DNA of 64,000 nt from UBA4055 sp964648295 (GCA_964648295.1 CAZYNH010000008.1:62001-126000); one strand, 5' to 3'; counted from the stretch's first letter, positions 17,689-28,321 are shown. Numbers and translations are program-made. The notes: generated by a model from the letters alone, not told the origin.

Positions 17689-19012
17689 TTTTCAGAACAT
17701 TCATTTCTTCTTTAAGGTCCGCATTCAGCTTTAGTATTTCTTCTCTGTAAGATTTAAGATTCTGCGAGTATTTTGTATTCTTCGGCTCATCGCTGACCTT
17801 TTTCGAATAATACTGGATCTCGCGTTTTACTGTAGCCGCTGCAAATTTATATCTGGCGATCGCGAAATCCACGAGATTATCGTAATTGCGCGGATCTTCA
17901 TCAACAATCTTGGACAGAGATTCCATTTTCACTTTATACATTTCCGGTGATAGCACAAGTTCATTCAGAAGACTTTCAATTTTCGGATCATTATCTTTGT
18001 ACAGAGTATCCAATTCTCTTATGTCAACATCTTTTTTCTGGATATTATCAGCCTCTACATGCACAGGGGCTTCCGGTACTGCTTCTGAGATCACATTATC
18101 AGGCACGGCAGTATCAGCTGGCACACTATGAGCTGTTTCTTCCTTAGCCTTAATTGCATCAAGATCATCGAAGGGATTTTCGTCAGGCTCATCTTTTACT
18201 GCCACAAGGTCTGAATACTGGATGCCTGTATTCTTTTTCTCCTCCTCTTTTTTCTCATCTACAAATGCCGCAAATGAGTTCCTCTCCTCAATAAAACTTT
18301 GAGTAAGCCCGTCAAGACTCTCTATTATATCTTCAGAAAAACTTCTTTCCCTGTTCAATGCCTCCTCGGAAATATTATGCTTTCTTATAATATCCTCTTT
18401 TTCGTCAGATGCGAATTCCGGTATTTCTATATCTTCGGAAGAATCCAGTTTGTGCAGTATCTCCTCGCTAACAAAGTTATGATCTTCCTGAGCATGAGAG
18501 ACTAGTTTCTCCTCAATTTCTATCCCTGCCTCGATTTCTTCATTTCCATTCAGTACGGTTCGGGAATTCAGATCGTCATCAGGAGGCGGCACTTCTCCGC
18601 TGAAGGAAAATTCTTTATCGCTGAGCATGATAATATTCCTTGCGTCAGCGTCAAAGGGATCCAGTCGTGCCACCAGCTTCAACATCTGAAGACTGGTATC
18701 CTTGTTACCCTTCATTTCCTCAATAAGTGAAAGATATCTGTATGCTTTAACACACGAGTCATCTTTTTTCAGAGCGCCTTTGAAGAGCATCTCCGCCTTA
18801 TCATATTTCTTCTGGTTGAAGAACATCTCGCCCAGAACTAACTCACCCGTTGAATATTTCGGGAAAAGATTTATATTATCGGTAAGTATTCTGTATGCTT
18901 TTTGCTTTTCTCCCGCTCCGGTCAGAATGTCTGCGTAATAGGCGAAAAACCTTTTATCTTTTTCATAGAGCTTTGCTGCTCTGGCGAGTGTTATTTTTAC
19001 TGCTTTTTCCAT
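17675..19012 (-). CDS. Tetratricopeptide-repeat protein with long acidic linker
   Basis: A 445-residue protein of unknown role. Residues about 1-140 contain helical pairs of TPR type (KRFFAYYADILTGAGEKQKAYRIL, then a second and a third unit in the next 70 residues). Residues about 145-330 are rich in Asp and Glu and probably disordered. The last 100 residues are again helical and charged. No signal peptide is visible, so it is likely cytosolic and acts as a scaffold; this is inference. Confidence 0.65.
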   Translation of the reverse strand: MEKAVKITLARAAKLYEKDKRFFAYYADILTGAGEKQKAYRILTDNINLFPKYSTGELVLGEMFFNQKKYDKAEMLFKGALKKDDSCVKAYRYLSLIEEMKGNKDTSLQMLKLVARLDPFDADARNIIMLSDKEFSFSGEVPPPDDDLNSRTVLNGNEEIEAGIEIEEKLVSHAQEDHNFVSEEILHKLDSSEDIEIPEFASDEKEDIIRKHNISEEALNRERSFSEDIIESLDGLTQSFIEERNSFAAFVDEKKEEEKKNTGIQYSDLVAVKDEPDENPFDDLDAIKAKEETAHSVPADTAVPDNVISEAVPEAPVHVEADNIQKKDVDIRELDTLYKDNDPKIESLLNELVLSPEMYKVKMESLSKIVDEDPRNYDNLVDFAIARYKFAAATVKREIQYYSKKVSDEPKNTKYSQNLKSYREEILKLNADLKEEMNVLKNEYY

Positions 19013-19036
19013 AAGCGTTCTTTCTCTTCCGGTTAT

Positions 19037-19732
19037 TTAAAATTCTTCGGCAATAACAACAAGCTTATGCCTTTCGTTGATATATATAAATCCCTCTTTC
19101 TCTGATATGATCTTTGATTTTTTAAATTTGCTCATCACTCTTATTGCAGTTTCTATCGTCGTGCCTGTCAGATTTGCGATCTCCTGTCTTGACAGTTTTA
19201 ACCCGAGCTTTACTCCAGACTCCGTTTTCTCGCCCGTGTTTTTTGCGAACTGTATCAAATGACGGGCAATTCTCCTTTCAACTTTCTCGAACGCCATGTT
19301 TTTGAGGCTTACATAGGCTTCCGTAAGGTGAGCGTCTATCACCTCAGAATAAAATTTATAGAGTTCCGGTTTTTTGTTAAGTATTTCAATAAAATCCGCT
19401 GTATTTATCTTTATAACGACAGAATTCTCAAGCGCTTTAGCGCTGTAACTGCACTCGTTAGTTCGCTTAAATATTAGGTTGTTATCAGAAATAATGTCAT
19501 TGGCAGATACTATACGCAGAATAAAGTCTCTTCCCGCCGAAGAATGAGCCAGAAGCTTAACTCTGCCTTCACAGACAAAATACAGTGATGCGCAGTAAGT
19601 GCCTTCCTCAAAAACGTATTTGTTCTTGTTTACAGTCTCAAGAATGAACTTGTCGCGGATATTTATCAACTCCTCGTGTTTCATATTCTTCAAAACAGGC
19701 AGTTCCTTAAGGTATTCGGTCTTATCTTTCAT
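19037..19732 (-). CDS. Crp/Fnr-family transcriptional regulator
   Basis: A 231-residue regulator with an N-terminal cyclic-nucleotide-binding-type beta-roll (about 15-130) and a C-terminal winged helix. The recognition helix TTIETAIRVM keeps the DNA-contacting Glu194 and Arg198 of the family but has Ile193 where E. coli CRP has Arg180, making it closer to FNR (VETISR). The FNR cysteine cluster is missing, so it is not an iron-sulfur oxygen sensor of that type. It lies 12 bases after dnaG. Effector is unknown. A perfect CRP-type site at 28430-28445 may or may not be its target. Confidence 0.85.
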   Translation of the reverse strand: MKDKTEYLKELPVLKNMKHEELINIRDKFILETVNKNKYVFEEGTYCASLYFVCEGRVKLLAHSSAGRDFILRIVSANDIISDNNLIFKRTNECSYSAKALENSVVIKINTADFIEILNKKPELYKFYSEVIDAHLTEAYVSLKNMAFEKVERRIARHLIQFAKNTGEKTESGVKLGLKLSRQEIANLTGTTIETAIRVMSKFKKSKIISEKEGFIYINERHKLVVIAEEF

Positions 19733-19744
19733 TTTAGTGATCCT

Positions 19745-21562
19745 TTAGTTCTTTGTTATCCCGATCTGTTCATTTTTGAGTTCCGTAAGCTGTTGAAGAA
19801 TCTCATTCTGCCTTTCATGGTCATCAGTATACTTCAGCTCTGTGTTCAGATTCTTTATCTTCTCGGCGATCTTTCTCAGCATTATCTTCTTAAGACTGTC
19901 CGAACAGGCGGTCTTAAACGCGTTAATCTGCGTGTTGATGCCGTCTTTCAGGACCTCACCGGAGAATACTTTTTCCTGGTTTATAACAAAACCTATCATA
20001 AAATCCTTGAATTTTTCGTCAAAGTCAATCAAAATATTATTTAATTTTACGGGTTCTCCCTCTTCAACAAGCTTGTAGACATTAAGGAAAAGTCTGGCAG
20101 CTTCACTGTTCCTCATATCTTTTTCTGTTATTTCGGACAGGATCCTCTGCCTTGATGTTTCATCGGAGATCATCAGATAGATCAGGCTGAAATCAACGAT
20201 ATCTTCATTGTTCGGTATATACCCCTGTTTTAAAAAACCTTGATCATGCTTTTTTGTTGTATCTTTATATACCTCTTTATCAAGTTCTTTTTTTAAAGCT
20301 CTGATATCGACTCCTAGCTTTAATGAGGCTTCTTTCAGATATAGATCCAGCGTTACCATATCCCTTATGTGTTTCAACGATCCGATAACTGACCTTGCTA
20401 CAACAGCTTTATCGTTAGTGTTGAGCATTTGATCGCCTGCGGCACTTATATTGACATCGACTATATTGACGGGCGAAGATAGCAGTTTGTCAAGCTCGCT
20501 CTTACCCCTGTCGTTGAGAAAACTGTCAGGATCGCTCTCATCGGGTAGTAACACAATGTCCGGCACTATACCTGCGTCCAGAAGTATCTCGGATGTTCTT
20601 ACAGCTGACTTCTTTCCCGCGCTGTCCCCGTCAAGCATCAGTATTATTCTGTCAGCGTTCCGCTTAATTATTAAGGCATGGTTCTCGGTAAACGCGGTGC
20701 CGCATATCGCGACCGTATTGGCGTATCCGTTCTTGTGCATTGTGATCAGGTCAACATTCCCTTCAACTAGAATTATCTCTCTTGATCTTCTTACGCTTTC
20801 CATTGCCTGGTAAATACCGTAGAGGATCTGATTCTTTTTATACAGGACAGTTTCAGGAGAATTTAAATATTTGGGCTGGGTTTCATCGTCAAGCGCTCTC
20901 CCGCTGAAAGCGACCACATTACCGAGCTGATCGCAGACCGGGAAGATGAGCCTGTTCCTGAACTGGTCGTAAATATTGCCTTTTTCGTTTTTTTTCAACA
21001 GCCCTGCTTCAACAAGCAATTCGTCACTGTACTGGTTCAGCCTTATGTCATTTCTCAGCGCGTGCCAGTCGTCAGGGGCGTAACCGATCATAAATTTCCT
21101 GAGAAGGTCGTTATCAATTTTTCTTTTTCTTATATACAAAGCGGCAGCTGATTTTTCCCGGCTTAATTCATTAAGCATATTCTCATGAAAAAATTCGCAT
21201 GCATACCTGTTTAGGATCCTGAAGAGCTCCTTTTTATCTTCGTCGTTTTTATCAAAACGGGAGCTGTCATATACCTCTTTTATCTCCACTCCGTATCTCG
21301 AAGCGAGATGCCTTACGGCGTCAGGATATGACAGATTGTCAAACATCATAACGAATTTGATCGGATCTCCGGATGCTCCGCAGCCGAAACATTTGAATAT
21401 CTGTTTGGAATCCGATATCATGAAAGAGGGTGTTTTTTCGTCGTGGAAAGGACAGCGGGCTTTATAGTTCGCTCCCGCTCTTTTTATATCGATCCTTTCT
21501 CCGATCACATCGACAATACTGATCGAATTCTGAAGTTTTTCTATCTGATCTTTCGGGATCAA
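19745..21562 (-). CDS. dnaG: DNA primase
   Basis: A 605-residue replication primase. The N-terminal CHC2 zinc finger (Cys37, His40, Cys58, Cys61) is followed by the primase core and a Toprim domain (EGNVDLIT, then LDGDSAGKK). The C-terminal region (about 430-605) is the helicase-binding part. In many bacteria dnaG is followed by rpoD; here a crp-like gene follows instead. Confidence 0.95.
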   Translation of the reverse strand: MIPKDQIEKLQNSISIVDVIGERIDIKRAGANYKARCPFHDEKTPSFMISDSKQIFKCFGCGASGDPIKFVMMFDNLSYPDAVRHLASRYGVEIKEVYDSSRFDKNDEDKKELFRILNRYACEFFHENMLNELSREKSAAALYIRKRKIDNDLLRKFMIGYAPDDWHALRNDIRLNQYSDELLVEAGLLKKNEKGNIYDQFRNRLIFPVCDQLGNVVAFSGRALDDETQPKYLNSPETVLYKKNQILYGIYQAMESVRRSREIILVEGNVDLITMHKNGYANTVAICGTAFTENHALIIKRNADRIILMLDGDSAGKKSAVRTSEILLDAGIVPDIVLLPDESDPDSFLNDRGKSELDKLLSSPVNIVDVNISAAGDQMLNTNDKAVVARSVIGSLKHIRDMVTLDLYLKEASLKLGVDIRALKKELDKEVYKDTTKKHDQGFLKQGYIPNNEDIVDFSLIYLMISDETSRQRILSEITEKDMRNSEAARLFLNVYKLVEEGEPVKLNNILIDFDEKFKDFMIGFVINQEKVFSGEVLKDGINTQINAFKTACSDSLKKIMLRKIAEKIKNLNTELKYTDDHERQNEILQQLTELKNEQIGITKN

Positions 21563-21577
21563 ATTTTACCGCCTCTG

Positions 21578-22063
21578 CTAGTACTTCTGAAGCTCGTTAT
21601 TTATGATCACAAGTTCAACGCCCGCTGTTTTGAACATTTCTTCGGACTCCTGCCCTCTCTGATACTTCCTTTCGACGACGACCCGCGTAATCCCGCTGTT
21701 GATGATTATCATCGCGCAGGTGCGGCAGGGCGTCATTCTGCAGTAGAGGGTCGCGCCCTCTATTGCTATACCCAGCTTTGCCGCCTGGCAGATAGCGTTC
21801 TGTTCGGCGTGCACTGTGCGTACACAGTGCTCGGAAATGCTGCCGTCCTCGTGCAGCATTTTCTTGAACTGGTGGCCGGCTTCGTCGCAATGCGGCAGCC
21901 CTATAGGCGAGCCTACATATCCGGTCGTGAGTATCTGACCTTTTCTTGCTATCACGCAGCCGCTTCTTCCCCTGTCACAGGTCGCCCTTTTGGAGACCGC
22001 GTTCATGACCTCCATGAAATATTCGTCCCAGGTCGGCCTTCTGTATTTTTTCTCTTCAGTCAT
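21578..22063 (-). CDS. dCMP deaminase / ComEB-like cytidine deaminase family protein
   Basis: A 161-residue zinc deaminase. The catalytic motif HAEQNA gives ligand His85 and proton-shuttle Glu87, and PCRTC gives ligands Cys113 and Cys116. RATCDRGRSGCVI and TGYVGSP match deoxycytidylate deaminases, which produce dUMP for thymidylate synthesis. It sits between res (4 bases) and dnaG (15 bases), consistent with a replication-related operon that was split from gltX by the restriction-modification genes. Confidence 0.88.
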   Translation of the reverse strand: MTEEKKYRRPTWDEYFMEVMNAVSKRATCDRGRSGCVIARKGQILTTGYVGSPIGLPHCDEAGHQFKKMLHEDGSISEHCVRTVHAEQNAICQAAKLGIAIEGATLYCRMTPCRTCAMIIINSGITRVVVERKYQRGQESEEMFKTAGVELVIINNELQKY

Positions 22064-22067
22064 TTAA

Positions 22068-24440
22068 TTATCCTAATCGCTGTTTTAGATAATCTTCAAA
22101 ATAAATCCATTGATCCATTCTCTCTTCTGCAGTATTTTCAATAGTTTTTTTGAATGGAACATAGCTTTGGTTCATATTAAGCATAAAATGATCACCCTGT
22201 TTTATGACAAGACCGCCGAAGATATTCTTGCCTTTTTGCGTTTCTTCTACAATATAATTCTGTAAACCTTCAGCTTTGAGCTTATTATCCTCCTCTCTGT
22301 CACCGGCATATTTTGTGTCGAATATACCTATACTTCCATCTTTAAAATACACAATAAAATCAGGCTGAAAAGTCCTTTTCAAATCGTATTTAATTCCAAA
22401 ATTCAAAGCCATGTGTTCATTTCCGTTTTGCCACCACCACTGAATTAAATCTTTTTTTCTTTCCAAATATTTTATAAAGTCATCTTCAATATCACTGTCG
22501 ATTTTCAAATAGCTCGGATCGTATAAAGAGAATTTATAATCATATTTACAGTAAGTATGCGGATTGTAGTTTCTCGATTCAGAAATCTCCCATTCGTTAT
22601 TCCACTCTTCAATTTCTTCAATTTTCTCTAATATTTCTTTGTTCTTGACTGGTTTATATGAGTTTACGGATTTATCAATAAGCCTTGAAAATAACTCGGC
22701 ATGATTCAGAACTATATTCTGTATATTGACAACACCGTTTCCGTAAAGATTAACATTAAGATACTTTTTGAACCAGCGGTAAATAGATTGTTTTACAGTG
22801 GGCATTGATCTTTTATACGCAAAGCCGTTCAAGTTGTTTTTTATCAGTAACTCGAACGCATTAATCAGGTCATTTTGAGAAAGATTGGCTTTTATTAAGG
22901 TTGACTCGCTAAACAAGCTCGCTTCCTGTCCGGTTATTTTCTCTTTTGGAAGTTTATCAAAAAGTTTTGTGTCCAAAGGTTTATTCAATATAATTTCATC
23001 TTTCGTGTTCAGACTGTCAAGATCAATATCTTTTTCTTTAAGCTTGCTTTTGTTTTTATCATAGTAATTAAATTCCAATTCGGAGCTGATATCAAAATAT
23101 TCGCAGAATGTTTTTTCCAATATCTTATAGAAGCTCAGAGTTATATCTCCATAATCAATTCTGTTCCTGTAGTATGATCTTAGTTTCAGAGGTTTGTATA
23201 TATCCTTCCTCTTTACTACTACAGATTTTATAATATTCGGATTGTATGTTTCTTTTTTAACTTCGAGACTTTTGACATTTGTGTATACATAACCTTTATT
23301 TAAAGCATCATTTTCATAATGAACTGCTTCCGGCATTCTCAGTATTCTGCCAATTGTTTGTATTTCGAAAACAATGCTTTTAATCTCCCTAAACCTGATA
23401 AGTATTGATGCTCTCGGACAATCCCATCCTGTATCTATTGCCTGTTTGAATATCAAAAAATCTACTTCGCTTATATTAGGCGAAACAAGCTCATTTTCAT
23501 TATTTACCTTTTCTTCACTCAACCATACAGCTAATTTTCTGTTTTCATAGGTAATATCTTTCCCTGCAAGGTAAGCTTCGATAAATTCCTTCTTATCCTC
23601 ACCGGCTTCACTTGAGGGCAGCTGTATCATGACTAGAGGATTGATCTTTATCCCTGATTTCTCGTACAAATTCTTTAGCTCTATCCTTTTTTGAAAAGCT
23701 GCTTCCAGTATCAATTCCTGAGAAGTCAGCTCATCGTCGTCAATTCTATCCAAATTCTCGTTAATGACAATTTCTTTTTTTATCATTCCTTCTTCAATCA
23801 CATCATTTGGTTCAACAACAACTTTTTCATTGTATTCACCTTCTATTAATACCGGAGTGGCACTCATTTCAATCGTCAGATCGGCATTAACAATTTTATC
23901 TCTTAGCTCTAAGGCTCTTTCGGATGTGGAATTAGAGTGACTTTCATCAATGATCATAACTATTCTGGTGTTTTCTTCCTTAGTATTTACAATCAATTCC
24001 CGGAAATTGACTGTTTCCTTATCTTTCATAAGGATATTCTTCCACTCTCCCGTGTTGCTGTCTTTTGATCTTAGTTTTTCCCAATTAACAACGACAACTT
24101 CGTTTTTATCAATAGTTTTTCTCGATCCGAAAAATTCCTGTTCAAGAAGAAATACATTAGGAAAACCGTTGAATTCTCTCTTTAGGGCATTATAGCTTTG
24201 AATATGTAATTCACCTTTGCCTATGCTGATCCATAAAAAACAATAATCGGTACTGTCATTCTCATGTTCTTTTATGAACTGTTCAATAAATTCAGTCAAC
24301 ATTAAAGTCTTTCCGCTTCCTGTCGGCGACTGAAAAACGATTGTCTTCTTTGTCAAATCTTTCTTAAGAAGCAGACGAGATTTTAAAAGCAGCTCGTCAA
24401 CAGCCTGTTCCTGATATCTCTTAAGCATTTTCGTAGTCAT
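22068..24440 (-). CDS. res: Type III restriction enzyme Res subunit
   Basis: A 790-residue restriction subunit that translocates or diffuses on DNA with ATP hydrolysis and cuts near pairs of unmodified sites, in complex with Mod. The SF2 motor is visible: Walker A SPTGSGKT (38-45), motif II DESH, motif III SATP and motif VI QTIGRILR. Near the C-terminus QPDFIVYF followed by FDTK forms a PD-(D/E)XK-type nuclease site. The gene begins 4 bases after mod. The region is visibly richer in A+T than the flanking housekeeping genes, suggesting acquisition by transfer. Confidence 0.92.
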   Translation of the reverse strand: MTTKMLKRYQEQAVDELLLKSRLLLKKDLTKKTIVFQSPTGSGKTLMLTEFIEQFIKEHENDSTDYCFLWISIGKGELHIQSYNALKREFNGFPNVFLLEQEFFGSRKTIDKNEVVVVNWEKLRSKDSNTGEWKNILMKDKETVNFRELIVNTKEENTRIVMIIDESHSNSTSERALELRDKIVNADLTIEMSATPVLIEGEYNEKVVVEPNDVIEEGMIKKEIVINENLDRIDDDELTSQELILEAAFQKRIELKNLYEKSGIKINPLVMIQLPSSEAGEDKKEFIEAYLAGKDITYENRKLAVWLSEEKVNNENELVSPNISEVDFLIFKQAIDTGWDCPRASILIRFREIKSIVFEIQTIGRILRMPEAVHYENDALNKGYVYTNVKSLEVKKETYNPNIIKSVVVKRKDIYKPLKLRSYYRNRIDYGDITLSFYKILEKTFCEYFDISSELEFNYYDKNKSKLKEKDIDLDSLNTKDEIILNKPLDTKLFDKLPKEKITGQEASLFSESTLIKANLSQNDLINAFELLIKNNLNGFAYKRSMPTVKQSIYRWFKKYLNVNLYGNGVVNIQNIVLNHAELFSRLIDKSVNSYKPVKNKEILEKIEEIEEWNNEWEISESRNYNPHTYCKYDYKFSLYDPSYLKIDSDIEDDFIKYLERKKDLIQWWWQNGNEHMALNFGIKYDLKRTFQPDFIVYFKDGSIGIFDTKYAGDREEDNKLKAEGLQNYIVEETQKGKNIFGGLVIKQGDHFMLNMNQSYVPFKKTIENTAEERMDQWIYFEDYLKQRLG

Positions 24441-24444
24441 AAAA

Positions 24445-26816
24445 TCACCTTATCTCATAAGTGTTGATTAGCGTTTGAATGTGTTTATAGAATTTCTCAA
24501 CCTGTTTTAAAGTATAGTCGTCATAATTGCCGTGTGCAGCTTCATTACCTATAGCAAAGTATGTATTATTTTCTTCCCATTCTACTTTTGAAATCATTTT
24601 GTTTTTGAATAGAGAAGCATTGAGACTTGACACCTTTTCTTCTTTTCCCTTTTCATTCAAAATGCTCAAGCCACTATCCTGAGAAATCCTTTGAACAGTT
24701 TTTTCCAAAACAATCCTGAGAATCCTTGCACCTTCATCTTTATCTTTTTCTTTGAATATTTTAGTTTCAGCCTTACTGAATTCTGTAAAAATCAGATTTG
24801 CTTTGACAGGAATATTCATTTTTGCTAACTGTCTGTACACATCAAGAATACTTTGCGGTATAGCTTCAATTTTTAAATCTTTTAAGCAGTGGAAAAGACT
24901 TTTATCGACTGTATTATCAATTGAAAACATATAAATTATTTTTTCGCCTTCCAGTTCTTTTAGTGCTTTCAAAAAGTCATCAAATGAGTCATCGACAATG
25001 TTGTAGTAAATACAAAGGAATTTACCTTTCCTGTTTGATTCGAAGATCTTAAAATCATCTTCTTCCAGCTTCAGATTGAAAATATTTTCCTTAACACACA
25101 GCATTTCAGTACAGTTCTTCGTCAAATTAACCTTAACCTGATCCCTGTTCTTTGTTTTCCTTACAAAATCAGTCTTAAAATATTGAAGATTACCGCCTAA
25201 GCCTTCTTTTTGGCCATCAATATTTTTAACACCGTAAATTCTTACTGTGTTATCTTTGAATTCATTTTCTATCTTATCGTAATTCGATTTTTTTTCTTCA
25301 ACCAAAATATTGATTTCATCAAGGATATTTTCAATTCTTATGTTTAAATCCGACCAATTGATTTTTCTTTCAAATAAAAGAGTCTTATCTTTTCCTTTGA
25401 AGGGATAACCATTTATTACATTAGCGATTCTGGGGTAAGTCACATCCGTACATATATTATTCTCATTATTTGTGCAAAGAATGAATTTTCTTTTACCGCC
25501 ATCTTCTTTATTCATTTCAAGTACCGCATGCCCTGTTGTTCCGGAACCAGCAAAGAAATCTTCTTTTTTGCTCTTAGACACAGCAAGCAAACACTCTTTT
25601 ACATTATATAAAGANNNNNNNNNNNNNNNNNNNNNNNNNNNNNNNNNNNNNNNNNNNNNNNNNNNNNNNNNNNNNNNNNNNNNNNNNNNNNNNNNNNNNN
25701 NNNNNNNNNNNNNNCTTCTTTTTTGCTCTTAGACACAGCAAGCAAACACTCTTTTACATTATATAAAGATTTAGGAAATGGAAACTCATTATCAATAATT
25801 TGCCTGACTAGTTTCGAGCCGTAAACATTTGAATTGTATTTACTTTCAGTCCAAACAGTTTTATAGCGATAGACTGTTTTATTTCGCTTTATTATCAGCT
25901 CATTGTCATTTTCAACACAAAACAGTTCGTCTTTTATGCTCTCAACGCTTTGCCTTGCGTGCCTCCATTTTCTTTCGATCCCATTACCGTCAATTGGATA
26001 CACTTCGACTATACCGTTACTATTCACAATATTTGAAGATTGCGGGTGAAAATTGTCTGCACATACTTGCCCAAAACCAACAATTTCTTTTCCTTTAACA
26101 TAGATTGGATAAAATCCGTTTTTAGATGTAACCCTCTTTGATTCATCCCCTCCCCAATCTCGTAGAGGAGTAGAATTGGTATCAACTCTTGTTATTCGTC
26201 CGATGTAACCTTTTGAGTTAGGATAAACAAAGTATGCATACTCATGAGTATATGAAAAATTATCCCCTTGTATTCCACCCGGGTTGTGGATGATAGTAAT
26301 ACAATCAATTTTATATGCTGGAAAAATCTTAGTTAAAAGTAACCCTAAATTATTCTGCTCATTTTCGTCTATAGCACAAATCAAACATCCTGATGGTTTC
26401 AACAGACTCTTAGCTATAAGAAGTCTTTTTTCCATCATATTCAACCATTTAGAATGTAAATACCCATCATCTTTCTCGACATATTTGTTATTGTACTTCC
26501 AACTCTTGTTGCCTGTATTGTAAGGTGGATCTATGTAAATTACATCTATTTTTTCTTTATGGGTATAGTTGAGTACGGTTAATGCGTGATAATTATCGCC
26601 TTCTATTATGATATTATCTTCAGTGCTGTCTGTCTTTATTTCTTTATCCTTTATTCGTTTTAAGACAGGAAGATTATTTTCGCAGTCCAATACAACCTGT
26701 TCAGGCTCTCTTTCGCTGTCCCATACAAGACCGTACTTTTTGGATTTCAGCTCTTTTTCCTGCTTTTTAACTATTTTCAATAATTCTTCTTTTGATAATT
26801 CGTCATAATAAGGCAC
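24445..26816 (-). CDS. mod: Type III modification methyltransferase Mod, interrupted by a false assembly gap
   Basis: N6-adenine methyltransferase and recognition subunit of a type III system. Motif IV DPPY (96-99) lies before the SAM-binding FAGSGTTGH, the order of beta-class Mod enzymes. A run of 100 N splits the reading frame. The 55 bases before and after it are identical, and removing one copy plus the N run (155 bases) rejoins the frame exactly, giving one protein of about 738 residues, a normal Mod length. The start is GTG at 26816, with AGGTGA a few bases upstream. The region between the two catalytic motifs probably holds the target-recognition domain. Confidence 0.88.
25560..25614. 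repeat. 55-base direct repeat, left flank of the N run
   Basis: Identical to 25715-25769. The length, 55, is a common assembly k-mer, so this is most simply a shared contig end, not a biological repeat. Confidence 0.9.
25615..25714. other. 100-N scaffold gap inside mod
   Basis: Exactly 100 N, the conventional placeholder for unknown distance. Both flanks carry the same 55 bases and the reading frame closes when the overlap is collapsed, so no sequence is likely to be missing. Confidence 0.95.
25715..25769. repeat. 55-base direct repeat, right flank of the N run
   Basis: Identical copy of 25560-25614. See the mod entry for the frame test. Confidence 0.9.
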
Positions 26817-26839
26817 AATTTCACCTGTTGATTTATTAA

Positions 26840-28288
26840 TTAGATTTTAGTATTCAAAAACTCCACAGCGTCTTTTATCCTCTTTATTGTCTCTTCTTTC
26901 CCTATAACTTGAGCTATCTCGCTCGCACCACCCGGGGTCGCGCTCATTCCGGAAAGGGCTATCCTTGCCGGCCACAGTACCGTTCCAGCTTTGCAGCCTT
27001 CCGCTTTTATCAGTTCCTGTAGCGCGTTAAACACGCTTTCATTACTCCAGACCTCTATCTTTTCTATGTACGGGATCATTTTCTCAAGCATTGCTTTAGC
27101 GGATTCAGGATCGGATTTCATTTTATGGTGAATATAGAGTTCTTTATCGTATTCAGGTACTTCCGCGAAAAATTCCGTTTTCTCCGGTATCTGATTGAAA
27201 GTTTCGAGCCTTTCCTGAATGAGACTGCTCACCTTTTCCGTGTCCACCTTTGCTTTAAGCTCACCGCTGTAGTACTCCAACGCTTTCTTATGGAATTCTT
27301 CAAAGGGCATAGCTCTTATGTGCAGATTGTTCAGCCATGTGAGTTTGTCTCTTGTAAATATTGCGTTTGACTTGTTTATCCTTTCGGGTGAAAATTCTTC
27401 CTCAAGCTCTTTTAGCGTAAAAAACTCTTTCTCCGTACCTGGATTCCAGCCCAGCATAGCTATATAGTTTATTATCGCCGAGGGCAGGTAACCCAGATCA
27501 AGCAGATCCTGAAACGATGCGTCGCCTTCTCTTTTACTGAGTTTTTTACCGTCTTCTCTCAGTATATGCGGCAGGTGGATATATTCGGGGATTGACCATC
27601 CGAAACTTTCGTATAAAAGGTTATATTTAGGCGCAGAGGAAAGATACTCATAGCCTCTTATCACATGCGATATCTCCATAAGATGGTCATCGACAACATT
27701 CGCGAAATTGTATGTAGGAAGGCCGTCCGCCTTAAGAAGCACCTGCTCGTCCAGAGTGTCGTTCTGAACAGTTATCGAACCGAAAACGAGATCGTGGAAA
27801 GTAGTCGAACCTGTTTCCGGTATTCTCTGGCGCACAACAAATGTGACACCCTCATTAATCCTTATCATTATCTCATCCGTGCCGAGATCTCTGCATTTAT
27901 CCCTAAAAGGTTTGTCAGGATGTTTTTTTGAAAATTCCTCTTTTTCTGTTTCGAGCTCCTCCTTTGTGCAGAAGCACCGGAAGGCTTTCCCGGAGTCTAA
28001 AAGATGATTTATGTAATTAGCGTATATTTCGCGTCTTTCACTCTGAACATACGGCCCGTAACCCCCATCCCTGTCCGGTCCTTCATCATATTTCAGTCCT
28101 GCAAGTTCCAGACTTTTATAAATAACTTCTACCGAATCTTCGACAGTACGCTTCTGATCAGTGTCCTCAATTCTTAAAATGAACCTGCCTTTATTTTTTC
28201 TTGCCACAAGATAGGCATACAATGCTGTTCTTAGATTCCCGATGTGCATGTAACCTGTGGGACTTGGCGCGAATCTTGTTCTTATCAT
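26840..28288 (-). CDS. gltX: Glutamate--tRNA ligase
   Basis: A 482-residue class I aminoacyl-tRNA synthetase that charges tRNA-Glu. The HIGH-type motif appears as HIGN in APSPTGYMHIGNLRTA and the KMSKS-type motif as KLSKREGD near residue 250. Length and the C-terminal anticodon-binding region are normal. It heads the eleven-gene minus-strand array; mod begins 23 bases after its stop. Confidence 0.96.
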   Translation of the reverse strand: MIRTRFAPSPTGYMHIGNLRTALYAYLVARKNKGRFILRIEDTDQKRTVEDSVEVIYKSLELAGLKYDEGPDRDGGYGPYVQSERREIYANYINHLLDSGKAFRCFCTKEELETEKEEFSKKHPDKPFRDKCRDLGTDEIMIRINEGVTFVVRQRIPETGSTTFHDLVFGSITVQNDTLDEQVLLKADGLPTYNFANVVDDHLMEISHVIRGYEYLSSAPKYNLLYESFGWSIPEYIHLPHILREDGKKLSKREGDASFQDLLDLGYLPSAIINYIAMLGWNPGTEKEFFTLKELEEEFSPERINKSNAIFTRDKLTWLNNLHIRAMPFEEFHKKALEYYSGELKAKVDTEKVSSLIQERLETFNQIPEKTEFFAEVPEYDKELYIHHKMKSDPESAKAMLEKMIPYIEKIEVWSNESVFNALQELIKAEGCKAGTVLWPARIALSGMSATPGGASEIAQVIGKEETIKRIKDAVEFLNTKI

Positions 28289-28321
28289 TCTTTTCCCGTG
28301 GATTAAGTTTTCTCACGCGTA

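Noticed and set aside
19037..19732. FNR oxygen sensor
   Set aside because: The N-terminal cysteine cluster that binds [4Fe-4S] in FNR is missing.
25615..25714. A real gap or insertion splitting mod
   Set aside because: The identical 55-base flanks and the exact frame closure fit overlapping contig ends better than missing sequence.
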